64,000 nucleotides of DNA from Pseudoflavonifractor gallinarum (GTDB taxonomy: Bacteria; Bacillota; Clostridia; Oscillospirales; Oscillospiraceae): NCBI RefSeq assembly GCF_014982855.1, contig NZ_JADCKF010000003.1:124001-188000 (forward strand), read 5' to 3'. Positions 15,006 through 26,513 of this stretch are shown one piece after another (position 1 is the first letter of the stretch; each line of letters starts with the position of its first letter). Under the pieces are notes generated by a model that saw nothing but the letters and a program-made list of their open reading frames with translations, was not told where the DNA came from and searched no databases. The translations under genes were made by a program, and so were the position numbers.

Positions 15006-16394
15006 ATGAGTTCCATGATACAGCAATACCTGGATGATCTCAGGGGGAAGCGGGTGGCCGTCATCGGCATCGGCGTGTCCAATACGCCCCTGATTAAAAT
15101 GCTGGTGCGCGCCGGCGTGCAGGTGACCGCCTGCGACAAGCGGGACCGGGCCGACTTCGGCGGTCAGGCCGAGGCCCTGGAGAGCCTAGGCGTGACGCTG
15201 CGCCTGGGGGAGGATTATCTGGAGGGGTTGGATCAGGATGTGATCTTCCGTACCCCGGGCCTGCGGCCGGATGTTCCCCAGCTCCTGGCCGCCCGGGAGC
15301 GGGGCGCGGTCCTCACCTCGGAGATGGAGGCCTTCTTCGAGGTCTGTCCCTGCCAGATGATCGGCGTCACCGGCAGTGACGGAAAGACCACCACCACCAC
15401 CATCATCGCCGGGCTCTTGAAGGCCGCGGGCTATACCACCTATGTGGGCGGCAACATCGGCAAGCCCCTGCTGCCCGACGCGGACGGGATGGAGCACGGG
15501 GATGTGGCCGTGCTGGAGCTCTCCTCCTTCCAGCTGATGACCATGCAGCGCAGCCCGGACATCGCGGTCATCACCAACCTGGCCCCCAACCACCTGGATG
15601 TACACACCTCCATGGAGGAGTATGTCTCCGCCAAGGAGAACATCTATCTCCATCAGGAGGAAGAGGGCCTGGTGGTCCTCAACGAGGACAATGAGATCAC
15701 CCGCAGCTTTGCCGCCAAGGCCCCCGGCCGGGTGATGTGCTTCAGCCGGAAGCAGGAGCTGGAGCGGGGCGTCTACGTGAAGGACGGGGCCATCTGGGTC
15801 TCCGATGACAACGGCAAGCGGGAGGTGCTCCCCATCGAGGGCATCCTGCTGCCCGGCATCCACAACGTGGAGAACTACATGGCGGCCATCGCCGCCGTGA
15901 ACGGCCTGGTGCCCGATGACGTGATCCGGGAGTTTGCCGCCGCCTTCCAGGGGGTGGAGCACCGCATCGAGCTGGTGCGCACCCTGCGGGGCGTGCGCTA
16001 CTACAACGACTCCATCGCCTCCAGCCCGTCCCGGACGGCGGCGGGGCTGCGCTGCTTCGACCAGCCGGTCATCCTGATCGCCGGAGGATACGATAAGCAC
16101 ATCCCCTTCGACACCCTGGGGCCGGAGATCGTCTCCCACGTGAAGAAGCTGGTCCTCACCGGACCCACCGCCGGCAAGATCCGCGCCGCGGTGGAGGGGG
16201 CTCCGGGTTACGCCCCGGGCCGGCCCGCCATCGTGGAGGTGGAGGACTTCGACGAAGCGGTGGCGGAGGCCAACCGGGACACGGTTCCCGGCGACGTGGT
16301 CATCCTGTCGCCCGCCTGCGCCTCCTTCGACCGGTTCAAGAACTTCATGGAGCGGGGCAACGCCTTCAAACGAATCATCCACGCGCTGGACTGA
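15006..16394 (+). CDS. murD: UDP-N-acetylmuramoyl-L-alanine--D-glutamate ligase
   Basis: A 462-residue cytoplasmic Mur ligase adding D-Glu to UDP-MurNAc-L-Ala. Visible are the N-terminal Rossmann-like domain (RVAVIGIGVSN), the ATP loop GVTGSDGKTTTTT (about residue 118), NLAPNHLDVH with the metal/ATP-contacting His, and the C-terminal ligase domain (YYNDSIASSPSRTAAGL, GGYDKHIPF, LSPACASFDRF). All are standard. It is separate from other mur genes here, with its own promoter and GGAAAGGGGA ribosome site. Confidence 0.96.
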   Translation: MSSMIQQYLDDLRGKRVAVIGIGVSNTPLIKMLVRAGVQVTACDKRDRADFGGQAEALESLGVTLRLGEDYLEGLDQDVIFRTPGLRPDVPQLLAARERGAVLTSEMEAFFEVCPCQMIGVTGSDGKTTTTTIIAGLLKAAGYTTYVGGNIGKPLLPDADGMEHGDVAVLELSSFQLMTMQRSPDIAVITNLAPNHLDVHTSMEEYVSAKENIYLHQEEEGLVVLNEDNEITRSFAAKAPGRVMCFSRKQELERGVYVKDGAIWVSDDNGKREVLPIEGILLPGIHNVENYMAAIAAVNGLVPDDVIREFAAAFQGVEHRIELVRTLRGVRYYNDSIASSPSRTAAGLRCFDQPVILIAGGYDKHIPFDTLGPEIVSHVKKLVLTGPTAGKIRAAVEGAPGYAPGRPAIVEVEDFDEAVAEANRDTVPGDVVILSPACASFDRFKNFMERGNAFKRIIHALD

Positions 16395-16436
16395 GCGCTA
16401 TTCGGTTTTACCCAACACAACAGGAAGTGATATGGA

Positions 16437-17477
16437 TTGAATATGCGAAACGCACTGGAGCAGCTGTGTGCCCAGAACGCGCCCTCCGGCTTTGAGGCCC
16501 CCGCGGCCCAGGTGGCCCGGGCGCTGCTGGAGCCCCTGATGGACGAGGTCTGGACCGACCGCATGGGCAATGTGATCGGGGTGCGCCGCTGCGGAAAGCC
16601 GGGCGCCAAAAAGCTGCTGCTGGACGCCCATCTGGACGAGATCGGGCTCATCGTCACCGGCATCGAGGAGGGCTTCCTCCGCTTTCAGACCATCGGCGGG
16701 GTGGACCCCCGGATGCTCCCCAACCGGGAGCTGAACGTGCTCACCGACCCGCCCCTCTTCGGGGTGGTGGCCTGCCTGCCCCCCCACGTGCAGAAGGAGG
16801 GGGACGACAAGCGCTCCATTCCCATCTCTGAGCTCTACGTGGACATCGGCATGAGCCAGGAGGAGGCCGAGCGCCGGGTGCCCATCGGCACCCCCATGAC
16901 CTTCCGGGGAGGCTGCTTCCCCCTGGGCGAGCGGGAGATCTGCGGAAAGTCCATGGACGACCGGGCCTGCTTCGTGACCCTGCTGCGGGCAGCTGAGCTG
17001 CTCCAGGGGAAGGAGCTGGACGTGGACCTCTATGTGATGGGCTCCACCCGGGAGGAGATCAGCGGCTCGGGCGCCCAGTGCGCCACCTTCGCCATCGCCC
17101 CCGACTTCTGCGTGGCGGTGGACGTGACCCACGGCCGCACGCCGGACGGTCCCAGGGAAAAGAGCTTTGAAGTGGGCGGCGGCCCGGTCATCGGGGTGGG
17201 TCCCAACATGACCCGCTGGATGACCCGCCGGGCCATGGAGAAGGCGGACGAGCGGGGCATTCCCTACCAGCTGGAGGTCATGGCCGGGCACACAGGGACC
17301 AACGGCTGGTTCATGCAGATCTGCCGGGAGGGGATCGCCACACTGGTGGTCAGCCTGCCCCTCAAATATATGCACAGTCCCATCGAGGTCATGGATGAGC
17401 CGGACGCCGAGCAGGTGGCCCAGCTCCTGGCCGCCTTTGCCGAGGGACTGGGAGAGGAGGCGGAGACCCTATGCTGA
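16437..17477 (+). CDS. M42-family metallo-aminopeptidase, copy 1
   Basis: A 346-residue di-metal aminopeptidase or endoglucanase-like (M42) enzyme. Metal site features are LLDAHLDEIGLIV (about residues 60-72), DDRAC (about 175), STREEISGSGAQ containing the catalytic Glu (about 205), and AVDVTHG. A final His comes late (KYMHSP). The TTG at 16437 is favoured because AGGAAGTGA sits 7 bases upstream; ATG 16443 is the alternative. Its end overlaps copy 2 by 7 bases. M42 enzymes form dodecameric tetrahedral particles that trim peptides. Confidence 0.88.
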   Translation: MNMRNALEQLCAQNAPSGFEAPAAQVARALLEPLMDEVWTDRMGNVIGVRRCGKPGAKKLLLDAHLDEIGLIVTGIEEGFLRFQTIGGVDPRMLPNRELNVLTDPPLFGVVACLPPHVQKEGDDKRSIPISELYVDIGMSQEEAERRVPIGTPMTFRGGCFPLGEREICGKSMDDRACFVTLLRAAELLQGKELDVDLYVMGSTREEISGSGAQCATFAIAPDFCVAVDVTHGRTPDGPREKSFEVGGGPVIGVGPNMTRWMTRRAMEKADERGIPYQLEVMAGHTGTNGWFMQICREGIATLVVSLPLKYMHSPIEVMDEPDAEQVAQLLAAFAEGLGEEAETLC

Positions 17478-18496
17478 AGCTGCTGCAAGAGCTGTGCGCC
17501 TGTTCCGGCGTCTCCAGCTTCGAGGACGAGGTCCGCGCCTGTATCCGGGCTCATGCCCAGCCCTACGCGGACGAGATCCGGGTGGACGCCCTGGGGAACC
17601 TGATCGTGAAAAAGCGCGGCAGGAAGGCCACCGGCGACAAGCTGGTCCTGTGCGCCCACATGGACGAGGTGGGCCTCATCGTGCGCCACATCACCGACGA
17701 GGGGTATCTGAAATTCTCCGCGGTGGGGGGCATCGACCGCCGCGTCCTCATCGGAAAGCCCGTCAAGGTGGGGGAGAAGGGCCTCCCCGGAGTCATCGGC
17801 CTGAAGGCCTACCACTTGGTCAGCGCCGAGGAGGAAAAGGTGGTCCCCAAGCTGGACGACTACTATATCGACATCGGCGCCCGCTCCAAGGCGGAGGCCC
17901 AGGCGCTGGTCTCCCTGGGGGACTGCGCCGTCTTTGAGAGCGACTGGGTGGAGTTCGGAGAGGGTATGGTCAAGGCCAAGGCCCTGGACGACCGGGCTGG
18001 CTGCGCGGTGCTCCTGAAGCTCCTGGAGGAGGAGCTCCCCATGGACTGCACCTTTGTCTTCACCGCCCAGGAGGAGGTGGGGACCCGGGGCGCCTTCGGC
18101 GCGGCCTTCTCGGTCAAGCCCGAGATCGCCCTGGTGCTGGAGACCACCACCGCGGCCGATCTGCCCGGCATGGAGGGGCACCAGAAGGTCTGTGTCCCCG
18201 GCGCGGGCGCGGTGATCCCCTTCATGGACAAGGGCTCCATCGCCGACCGGGGGCTCTTCGAGCTGCTGCGCTCCCTGGCGGAGGAGCATCAGATCCCCTG
18301 GCAGACCAAACACTGGATTTCCGGCGGGAACGACGCCGCCGCCTTCCAGCGCGCCCGGGAAGGGGTGCGCACGGCCACCGTATCCCTGGCGGTACGGTAT
18401 CTCCACGCGCCGGCCAGCGTGGCGGCCAAGCGGGATCTGGACGCCATCCTGCATCTGACCCGGCTCTTCATCGGCGCGATCGCCGCGCGCGCATAA
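17471..18496 (+). CDS. M42-family metallo-aminopeptidase, copy 2
   Basis: A 341-residue M42 peptidase. Motifs are LCAHMDEVGLIVRH (metal His and Asp), ALDDRAGCAVLL, FTAQEEVGTRGA with the catalytic Glu, and a late RYLHAPAS His. ATG 17471 lies inside the end of copy 1, implying coupled translation. It is clearly diverged from copy 1 and nearer to copy 3 in motif wording. Confidence 0.9.
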   Translation: MLKLLQELCACSGVSSFEDEVRACIRAHAQPYADEIRVDALGNLIVKKRGRKATGDKLVLCAHMDEVGLIVRHITDEGYLKFSAVGGIDRRVLIGKPVKVGEKGLPGVIGLKAYHLVSAEEEKVVPKLDDYYIDIGARSKAEAQALVSLGDCAVFESDWVEFGEGMVKAKALDDRAGCAVLLKLLEEELPMDCTFVFTAQEEVGTRGAFGAAFSVKPEIALVLETTTAADLPGMEGHQKVCVPGAGAVIPFMDKGSIADRGLFELLRSLAEEHQIPWQTKHWISGGNDAAAFQRAREGVRTATVSLAVRYLHAPASVAAKRDLDAILHLTRLFIGAIAARA

Positions 18497-18512
18497 ACAG
18501 GGAGGTACCAAG

Positions 18513-19511
18513 ATGGACATCGTAAAGATCATAGAAACACTCAACGCCTGCCACGCCCCCTCGGGAAACGAGCGGGAGATCGCCCAGGCCATTCAGACCC
18601 TCGCCGCCCCCTATGCCGACGACATCTCGGTGGATACGCTGGGCAATGTGATCGTGCACCGGAAGGGAATCGGTCCCAAGGTGATGTTCGCCGCCCACAT
18701 GGACTCCATCGGCGGGATCGTCACCCACGTGGACGAGAAGGGCTTTGTGCGCTTCGGCGCCATCGGCGGGCTCCACGCCCCCGATCTGGCCGCCACGCCG
18801 GTCCGGTTCCAGAACGGGACCCATGGTGTGCTCTGCGTGCCCGAGAGCGCCGACCCCAAGGAGCTCAAGCTGGACGACCTCTATGTGGACATCGGCGCCT
18901 GTGACGAGGCCGAGGCCCGCAGCCAGGTGACGCTGGGAGACACCTTTGTGTATGACACCGCCTCCTTTGTGGCGGGCAAGCGCATGGTGGCCCCCTATAT
19001 GGACAACCACATCTCCTGCGCCGTCCTGCTCCTGGCGCTGGAGCAGCTCCAGAAGAGCGAAAACGACCTCTATTTCGTCTTTACCGTGCAGGAGGAGGTG
19101 GGACTCCGGGGCGCCAAGACGGCGGCCTTCGCCATTGATCCCGCCTATGCCATCGCGGTGGACGTGACCTCCGCCGACGACGAGCTGGGGAGCAAGCACA
19201 CCGCCACCAGCAAGCTGGGCGCGGGCGCGGCCGTCAAGGTCATGGACCGCTCGGTCCTCTGCCATCCCAGCATGGTCCGGAAGCTCAACGCACTGGCCAA
19301 GGAGCAAGGCATTCCGGTCCAGGGCGATATCATCAAGGCCGGCGGCACCGACGCCGGGGCCATCCACCAGAGCCGGGCGGGCGTGTATACCGGCGGGATC
19401 TCCATCCCCTGCCGCTACATCCACACCCCCCAGGAGATGGTGGACCTGCGGGATGTGGAGGCCTGCGCCAAGCTGTCCGCGGCCTTCGCCGGGGCGGCCC
19501 TGGAGGGCTGA
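18513..19511 (+). CDS. M42-family metallo-aminopeptidase, copy 3
   Basis: A 332-residue M42 peptidase. Motifs are FAAHMDSIGGIVTH, YMDNHISCAVLL, FTVQEEVGLRGA with the catalytic Glu, AVDVTSADD, and a late RYIHTPQE. In the first motif the usual Asp-Glu pair is Asp-Ser and in the second DDRA is replaced by DNHI, so metal coordination or specificity may differ from copy 2. It starts 17 bases after copy 2 behind AGGGAGG. The three form one operon. Confidence 0.9.
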   Translation: MDIVKIIETLNACHAPSGNEREIAQAIQTLAAPYADDISVDTLGNVIVHRKGIGPKVMFAAHMDSIGGIVTHVDEKGFVRFGAIGGLHAPDLAATPVRFQNGTHGVLCVPESADPKELKLDDLYVDIGACDEAEARSQVTLGDTFVYDTASFVAGKRMVAPYMDNHISCAVLLLALEQLQKSENDLYFVFTVQEEVGLRGAKTAAFAIDPAYAIAVDVTSADDELGSKHTATSKLGAGAAVKVMDRSVLCHPSMVRKLNALAKEQGIPVQGDIIKAGGTDAGAIHQSRAGVYTGGISIPCRYIHTPQEMVDLRDVEACAKLSAAFAGAALEG

Positions 19512-19554
19512 GCCCATCATAGATTCAGATTTCAGATAGGATAGGAAGAGAGAG

Positions 19555-20805
19555 ATGTCTTTACAGATCAGCGAGCGGGTCCGGAGCCTGGCGGCCCGGG
19601 CTCAGTCGGAATTGAGAGAACAATTTGACCGGATCGACGCCATTGCGGAGGTCAACACCCAGAAGGTCCTGGCCGCCTTCCAGAAGCACCATGTGGCCGA
19701 GAGCTATTTTGCCGGCACCACCGGCTACGGCTACGACGACCTGGGCCGGGACAAGCTGGAGGAGATCTATGCCGATATCTTCGGCACCGAGGACGCCCTG
19801 GTGCGCATCGGGTTTGTGAACGGCACCCACGCCATCTCCTGCGCCCTGTTCGGGGCGCTCAAGCCGGGGGATATTCTGGTCTCCGCCGTGGGCGCCCCCT
19901 ATGACACCCTTCTGGGCGTGATCGGCGTAGTGGACAAGGGCCCCGGCTCTTTGAAGGACTACGGGATCGAGTACCGGCAGGTGGAACTGGTGAACGACGC
20001 CCCCGATCCCGAGGGCCTGGCCCGGGCCGTGCAGGACCCCCGGGTCAAAGCGGTGCTCATCCAGCGCTCCAAGGGCTACTCCACCCGCTCCTCCCTCTCG
20101 GTGGAGGAGATCGGCGCCCTGTGCGCCGTGGTGCGGGAGCACAATCCCAACGCGGCCATCCTGGTGGACAACTGCTACGGGGAGTTCGTGGAGGAGCAGG
20201 AGCCCACCCAGGTGGGCGCCGATCTGGTGGTCGGCTCCCTCATCAAGAACCCCGGCGGGGGTCTTGCCCCCACGGGCGGATACCTGGCCGGGCGGAAGGA
20301 TCTGATCGAGGCGGCCTCCATGCGCCTCACCGTCCCCGGCATCGGCCGGGAGTGCGGCTCCACCCTGGGACAAAACCGCGCCCTCTACCAGGGCCTCTTC
20401 CTGGCCCCCCACACGGTGGCCCAGGCGGTCAAGACGGCGGTCTTCGCCGCCAAAATGATGGAGCTTCTGGGCTACGCCACCGAGCCCACCTCCGACATGG
20501 TGCGCCATGACATCATCCAGATGATCCACTTCGGCACCCCCGAGCCCCTCAAGCAGTTCTGCAAGGGCATCCAGTTCGGCGCGCCGGTGGACTCCTACGT
20601 GACTCCGGAGCCATGGGACATGCCGGGCTATGACTGCCCCGTCATCATGGCGGCGGGCGCCTTCATCCAGGGCGCCTCCATTGAGCTCTCCTGCGACGCG
20701 CCCATGCGCGCCCCCTACACCGCCTATCTCCAGGGCGGCCTGACCTACGAGTCGGGCAAGCTGGGCGTCATGCTGGCGGTGGAGGAGCTGCTGCGGAGCG
20801 AGTAA
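19555..20805 (+). CDS. Methionine gamma-lyase/aluminium-resistance family PLP protein
   Basis: A 416-residue PLP-fold protein of the family annotated as methionine gamma-lyase or aluminium resistance protein. It has GTTGYGYDDLGRD near the N-terminus, a cofactor loop FVNGTHAISCALFG, DNCYGEFVEEQEPT with the Asp expected to contact the pyridine nitrogen, and SLIKNPGGGLAPTGGYLAG with the Schiff-base lysine. Substrate is not settled for the family. It has its own AGGAAGAGAGAG ribosome site, 44 bases after the last peptidase gene. Confidence 0.85.
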   Translation: MSLQISERVRSLAARAQSELREQFDRIDAIAEVNTQKVLAAFQKHHVAESYFAGTTGYGYDDLGRDKLEEIYADIFGTEDALVRIGFVNGTHAISCALFGALKPGDILVSAVGAPYDTLLGVIGVVDKGPGSLKDYGIEYRQVELVNDAPDPEGLARAVQDPRVKAVLIQRSKGYSTRSSLSVEEIGALCAVVREHNPNAAILVDNCYGEFVEEQEPTQVGADLVVGSLIKNPGGGLAPTGGYLAGRKDLIEAASMRLTVPGIGRECGSTLGQNRALYQGLFLAPHTVAQAVKTAVFAAKMMELLGYATEPTSDMVRHDIIQMIHFGTPEPLKQFCKGIQFGAPVDSYVTPEPWDMPGYDCPVIMAAGAFIQGASIELSCDAPMRAPYTAYLQGGLTYESGKLGVMLAVEELLRSE

Positions 20806-20857
20806 TCGGCCAAGCCGGCGGCGGCATATACTCCCTCAAGTGAGGTGAGTCTATACC

Positions 20858-23595
<2,738 letters not shown>

Positions 23596-23606
23596 TCACA
23601 AGAAAT

Positions 23607-23650
23607 CCGGCGGCCTCTGCATCACCATAGCAGAGGCCGCCAGAATTTTT
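23607..23650 (+). terminator. Terminator after ligA
   Basis: GGCGGCCTCTGC and GCAGAGGCCGCC form a perfect 12-bp stem over a 9-base loop, then AGAATTTTT. Confidence 0.85.
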
Positions 23651-23843
23651 ATTTTTGTCCCTTTGCTCCGTCCGGAACCGAAAAGAGAGCGGGAACCCGT
23701 CCATTTTCGCAAAGGGACCCGCTGTGGAGCGGGGAGCCCCTCCCCGCAAGGCGTTCCTGACCGGGGGAGGGGCGCATAGGATGGTCCGGAGACGCAGAAG
23801 TCCCCCCGCACCTGTCTCCAATCCATCTGAGGAGGAATCACAC

Positions 23844-24344
23844 TTGTATCCAGATACCAACTCCCGCGCCCCGGGCAGCCGCATGGAGCAGGCACCCGGA
23901 GCGGAGAATGACCGCTGCTCCGACGGCTGCGGCCCGCTTCCCGAATGTGCGCCGCTTGCGGTCCCCTATGTGGCCTTCCAGCAGACCTACTCCAAGCGCT
24001 ACAACCGGCAGGAGGCCCTCAACAACGGAACCCTCTTCCCGGGGCTGAATCTTCCCTTCCACCTGAAGCCGGAGGCAGCCGACGTGGTGAACGGCCCCCT
24101 GGCTGAGCTCCAGGCCCTGGAATTCGTCCTGGTGGAGCTGGGGCAGTACCTGGACACCCACCAGAGCGACCAGGAGGCCTTTGCCCTCTATCAGCAGTAT
24201 GCCGCCATGGAGGAGGAGGGCCGCAGACAGTATGAGGCCCTCCACGGACCCCTTCGCCAGACCGCCACGGCCTCCAGCGAGAACTGGACCCAGTGGCTGA
24301 AAGATCCCTGGCCCTGGAACCTTGCGGAAGGAGGGAAACGCTGA
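23844..24344 (+). CDS. cotJA-cotJB: Fused spore coat protein CotJA-CotJB
   Basis: A 166-residue ORF containing two proteins that are normally separate. Residues about 39-75 (YVAFQQTYSKRYNRQEALNN, then GTLFPGLNLPF) match CotJA. Residues about 85-160 (LQALEFVLVELGQYLDTHQS, then DPWPWN) match CotJB. Both belong to the CotJ operon of the spore coat, with CotJC. The TTG at 23844, 6 bases after AGGAGGAA, is the start; no internal ribosome site precedes the CotJB part. Its TGA overlaps the ATG of cotJC. A weak sigma-E-like -10 (CATAGGAT, 23775-23782) lies upstream without a clear -35. Confidence 0.8.
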   Translation: MYPDTNSRAPGSRMEQAPGAENDRCSDGCGPLPECAPLAVPYVAFQQTYSKRYNRQEALNNGTLFPGLNLPFHLKPEAADVVNGPLAELQALEFVLVELGQYLDTHQSDQEAFALYQQYAAMEEEGRRQYEALHGPLRQTATASSENWTQWLKDPWPWNLAEGGKR

Positions 24345-24439
24345 TGTTCGTCTATGAGAAAAAGCTGCAATACCCCATCAAGATCGAAAACCCCAACCCG
24401 CAGCTGGCCTCCTTTATTATCAGTCAGTACGGTGGACCA
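24344..24439 (+). pseudogene. cotJC: cotJC, 5' part, interrupted by prophage
   Basis: The first 32 codons of cotJC, a manganese-catalase-like spore coat protein, from MFVYEKKLQYP to SQYGGP. In intact CotJC proteins this continues as DGELGASIRYLSQRY, which is exactly what lies at 54361. The GGP codons coincide with the prophage core GGTGGACCA. In the integrated state the frame runs on into phage DNA to 24778, antisense to the recombinase gene, giving a meaningless 144-residue chimera. The gene is therefore interrupted but restorable rather than decayed. Confidence 0.95.
24431..24439. other. Left attachment core (attL) GGTGGACCA
   Basis: Nine bases identical to 54352-54360 and at the same codon phase of cotJC. 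On the phage side the arm at 24440-24459 (TACAACAATAG + ACTATTATT) mirrors the arm at the right end (AATAATAGT + TTATTGATATAA). Confidence 0.9.
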
Positions 24440-24458
24440 TACAACAATAGACTATTAT

Positions 24459-25922
24459 TCAAGCTAAAAAAATACGATAGTAGATCTGGATGCAGTTGGA
24501 CGCCTTATCGAACACGCATTTCTCCACCGCGTCATGGACCGCCTTCTTCTTGGCGTCCAGTGTGGACTTGGGATCGGTCAGGACCGCGATGCACTGCTGG
24601 ATGTTCTTCCGCAGAATGGCCTCCGCTTTTTGGGGGTCTTCCGGCCGGTCCAATTCTTCCAAACGCTTGGAAATATGGGCGGCCTGTTCCTCCAGCGCGG
24701 CCTTGGCAGCGCCGTAGCTGGACAGATCCTCCACGCCGGCAAGGTAGGCCTCCCGCAGGCGGGCCAGCTTGGCCGTGAGCTGCTTCTGCTGTTCCTGGAG
24801 CATGGCGGCCTCGTCGATCTGCTCCGGCCGGGACCGGACAATGGAATAGGACAGGGGAGCGGCCCCTTCCGCGTCGTACCGCATCCGGGAGAGGATCATG
24901 CCCTTCAGCTTTTCATCCGAGATGTGCTGAGAGGTCTTGCAGCCGCCCCGGACATAGTTGTTGCACTTCCAGTAATGGGGCTTGGAGAAAATGAGCGTGG
25001 TGCCGCAGGAGGCGCATCGGACCAGCCCGGTCACCCAGTCCCGGTTCTCGGACAGGGGCCGGCCGTGGTATTTGTGCTGCGCTTTGACCTGGGCCATCCG
25101 GGCCTGCACGGCGTCCCACAGCTCCTGTGAGATGAGCGGCTCGTGCTGGGCATCCGAGAGGATGATGTTCTCGTTGGTAAAATCCCGGCGGGTCCGTCCG
25201 GCGGGATTCCACCGCAGCTTTCCGATGTAGGCCGGGTTGCGGAGGATGTACTCCACCGTGCGGTTCTCGAAACGGCCGCCCCGGTGGGTTTTGGCCCCCA
25301 GGGAATTGAGCCACTTGGCCAGGGGGAACAGGCCCTCTCCATCCCGGAAGCGCTGGAAGATCGACTGCACCAGCGCGGCCTCCTCGGGGACCGGGACCAG
25401 GACATTGTGCTCCACCCGGTAACCGAAGGGGGGCGTGCTCTGGAGCCCGCCCCGGCGGGCCTTCTCCGTCATGCCGCGCTTGACCTCCTCGGCCAGATTG
25501 ATGGAATAATACTCATCCATGGCCTCGATGATGGCCTCCATGAGGATGCTGGTCTTGTCATCGGTGAGGGGTTCGCTGATGGAGATGACCTCGATGCCCA
25601 GCTGCCGCCGGAGCATGGACTTGTAGACGATGCTGTCCTCCCGGTTGCGGGCGAAGCGGGAGAACTTCCAGAGGAGCACCGCGTCAAAGGGCTTGGGTTT
25701 GGTCTTGGCCAGGCCGATCATCTGCTGAAAGGCCTGGCGCTTGCCTGTGTGCTTGCCGCTGATGCCCTCGTCCAGAAAGACAAATTCGTTGGGGATGATA
25801 TAGCCGTGGGCCGCGGCATACTTCCGGATCTCGACCAGCTGGGCGTCCGGGGAGTATTCGGCCTGGTCCTCCGTGGAGACCCGGATATAGGCCGCGGCGA
25901 TCTGATAGTTCCGGCCGCTCAT
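24459..25922 (-). CDS. Large serine recombinase (integrase/excisionase)
   Basis: A 487-residue site-specific recombinase. The resolvase domain starts AAYIRVSTEDQ with catalytic Ser16, and includes FLDEGISGKHTGKR and LWKFSRFARNRED with the active-site arginines. The Recombinase domain follows (about 165-270: PFGYRV, LRNPAYIGKLRW), then a zinc ribbon (Cys303, Cys306, Cys320, Cys328) and a coiled coil (about 370-450). This matches SpoIVCA (skin) and SprA (SPbeta) in type. The stop codon lies 20 bases from the att core. It overlaps the upstream Uma2-like gene by 4 bases and so is translated from that transcript. Confidence 0.95.
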   Translation of the reverse strand: MSGRNYQIAAAYIRVSTEDQAEYSPDAQLVEIRKYAAAHGYIIPNEFVFLDEGISGKHTGKRQAFQQMIGLAKTKPKPFDAVLLWKFSRFARNREDSIVYKSMLRRQLGIEVISISEPLTDDKTSILMEAIIEAMDEYYSINLAEEVKRGMTEKARRGGLQSTPPFGYRVEHNVLVPVPEEAALVQSIFQRFRDGEGLFPLAKWLNSLGAKTHRGGRFENRTVEYILRNPAYIGKLRWNPAGRTRRDFTNENIILSDAQHEPLISQELWDAVQARMAQVKAQHKYHGRPLSENRDWVTGLVRCASCGTTLIFSKPHYWKCNNYVRGGCKTSQHISDEKLKGMILSRMRYDAEGAAPLSYSIVRSRPEQIDEAAMLQEQQKQLTAKLARLREAYLAGVEDLSSYGAAKAALEEQAAHISKRLEELDRPEDPQKAEAILRKNIQQCIAVLTDPKSTLDAKKKAVHDAVEKCVFDKASNCIQIYYRIFLA

Positions 25923-26497
25923 ACCCCCGCCTCCGGAAAGACCTTGGACAAGTCGATAAAGCAGCCGTCCAGCACGTGGACCTTCAGCACATCCCCGGGG
26001 GTTCCCAGATCCTTGGCGGTGTAGTGGCCGCTTTCCAGCACGAAGGACTGGATGCTCCGGGCGGAGGGGTCCACGATCCAGTATTCCCGCACGCCGGCGC
26101 GCTGGTACAGGTTGTACTTGGTCAGGCGGTCGTGCCGCAGGCTGGAGGGGGAGAGGATCTCTATGATCAGATCGGGCGCGCCCTTGCAGCCCACCTCATC
26201 CAGCTTGTCGCGGTCGCAGACCACGGAGATGTCGGGCTCGACCAGGGTGCGGACATCCTCCGGCCGGTCACCGGGGCGCTCAAAGAGGCGCACGGCAAAG
26301 GGGGCCGGATAGACCCGGCACTGCTTGCCTTCCAGGTAGTTGGCCAGCTGCCGGGTGAGCTCGGTCAGGATCTCCTGGTGGGCCCGACTGGGCGGCGCCA
26401 TCATCACCGGCGCGCCATCGATGAGCTCGACACGGTCCGGCTCCTCCCAGCTCAGCACATCGGCCAGGGTATAATGAGATTCTTTGGGGAGCGGCAT
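25919..26497 (-). CDS. Uma2-family putative endonuclease, co-operonic with recombinase
   Basis: A 192-residue protein of the Uma2 (DUF820) family, a PD-(D/E)XK-fold group. Features are YTLADVLSWEEPDRVELIDG at the N-terminus, RAHQEILTELTRQL, the core VEPDISVVCD (about residue 95) and GAPDLIIEILSPSS (about 113), and EYWIVDP. The Asp/Glu/Glu set expected for the fold is present. The family is abundant in cyanobacteria and clostridia but has no settled function. It is the first gene of the recombinase operon, 4-base overlapped. A role in excision is possible but unproven. Confidence 0.85.
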   Translation of the reverse strand: MPLPKESHYTLADVLSWEEPDRVELIDGAPVMMAPPSRAHQEILTELTRQLANYLEGKQCRVYPAPFAVRLFERPGDRPEDVRTLVEPDISVVCDRDKLDEVGCKGAPDLIIEILSPSSLRHDRLTKYNLYQRAGVREYWIVDPSARSIQSFVLESGHYTAKDLGTPGDVLKVHVLDGCFIDLSKVFPEAGV

Positions 26498-26513
26498 AGT
26501 AAGACCTCCTCTT

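Noticed and set aside
24431-24439. Integration into a tRNA gene
   Set aside because: The junctions lie in cotJC codons; no tRNA gene is recognisable at either end or elsewhere in the window.
24344-24778. 144-residue chimeric protein starting as CotJC
   Set aside because: The frame simply continues from cotJC into phage DNA antisense to the recombinase; no evidence of function.
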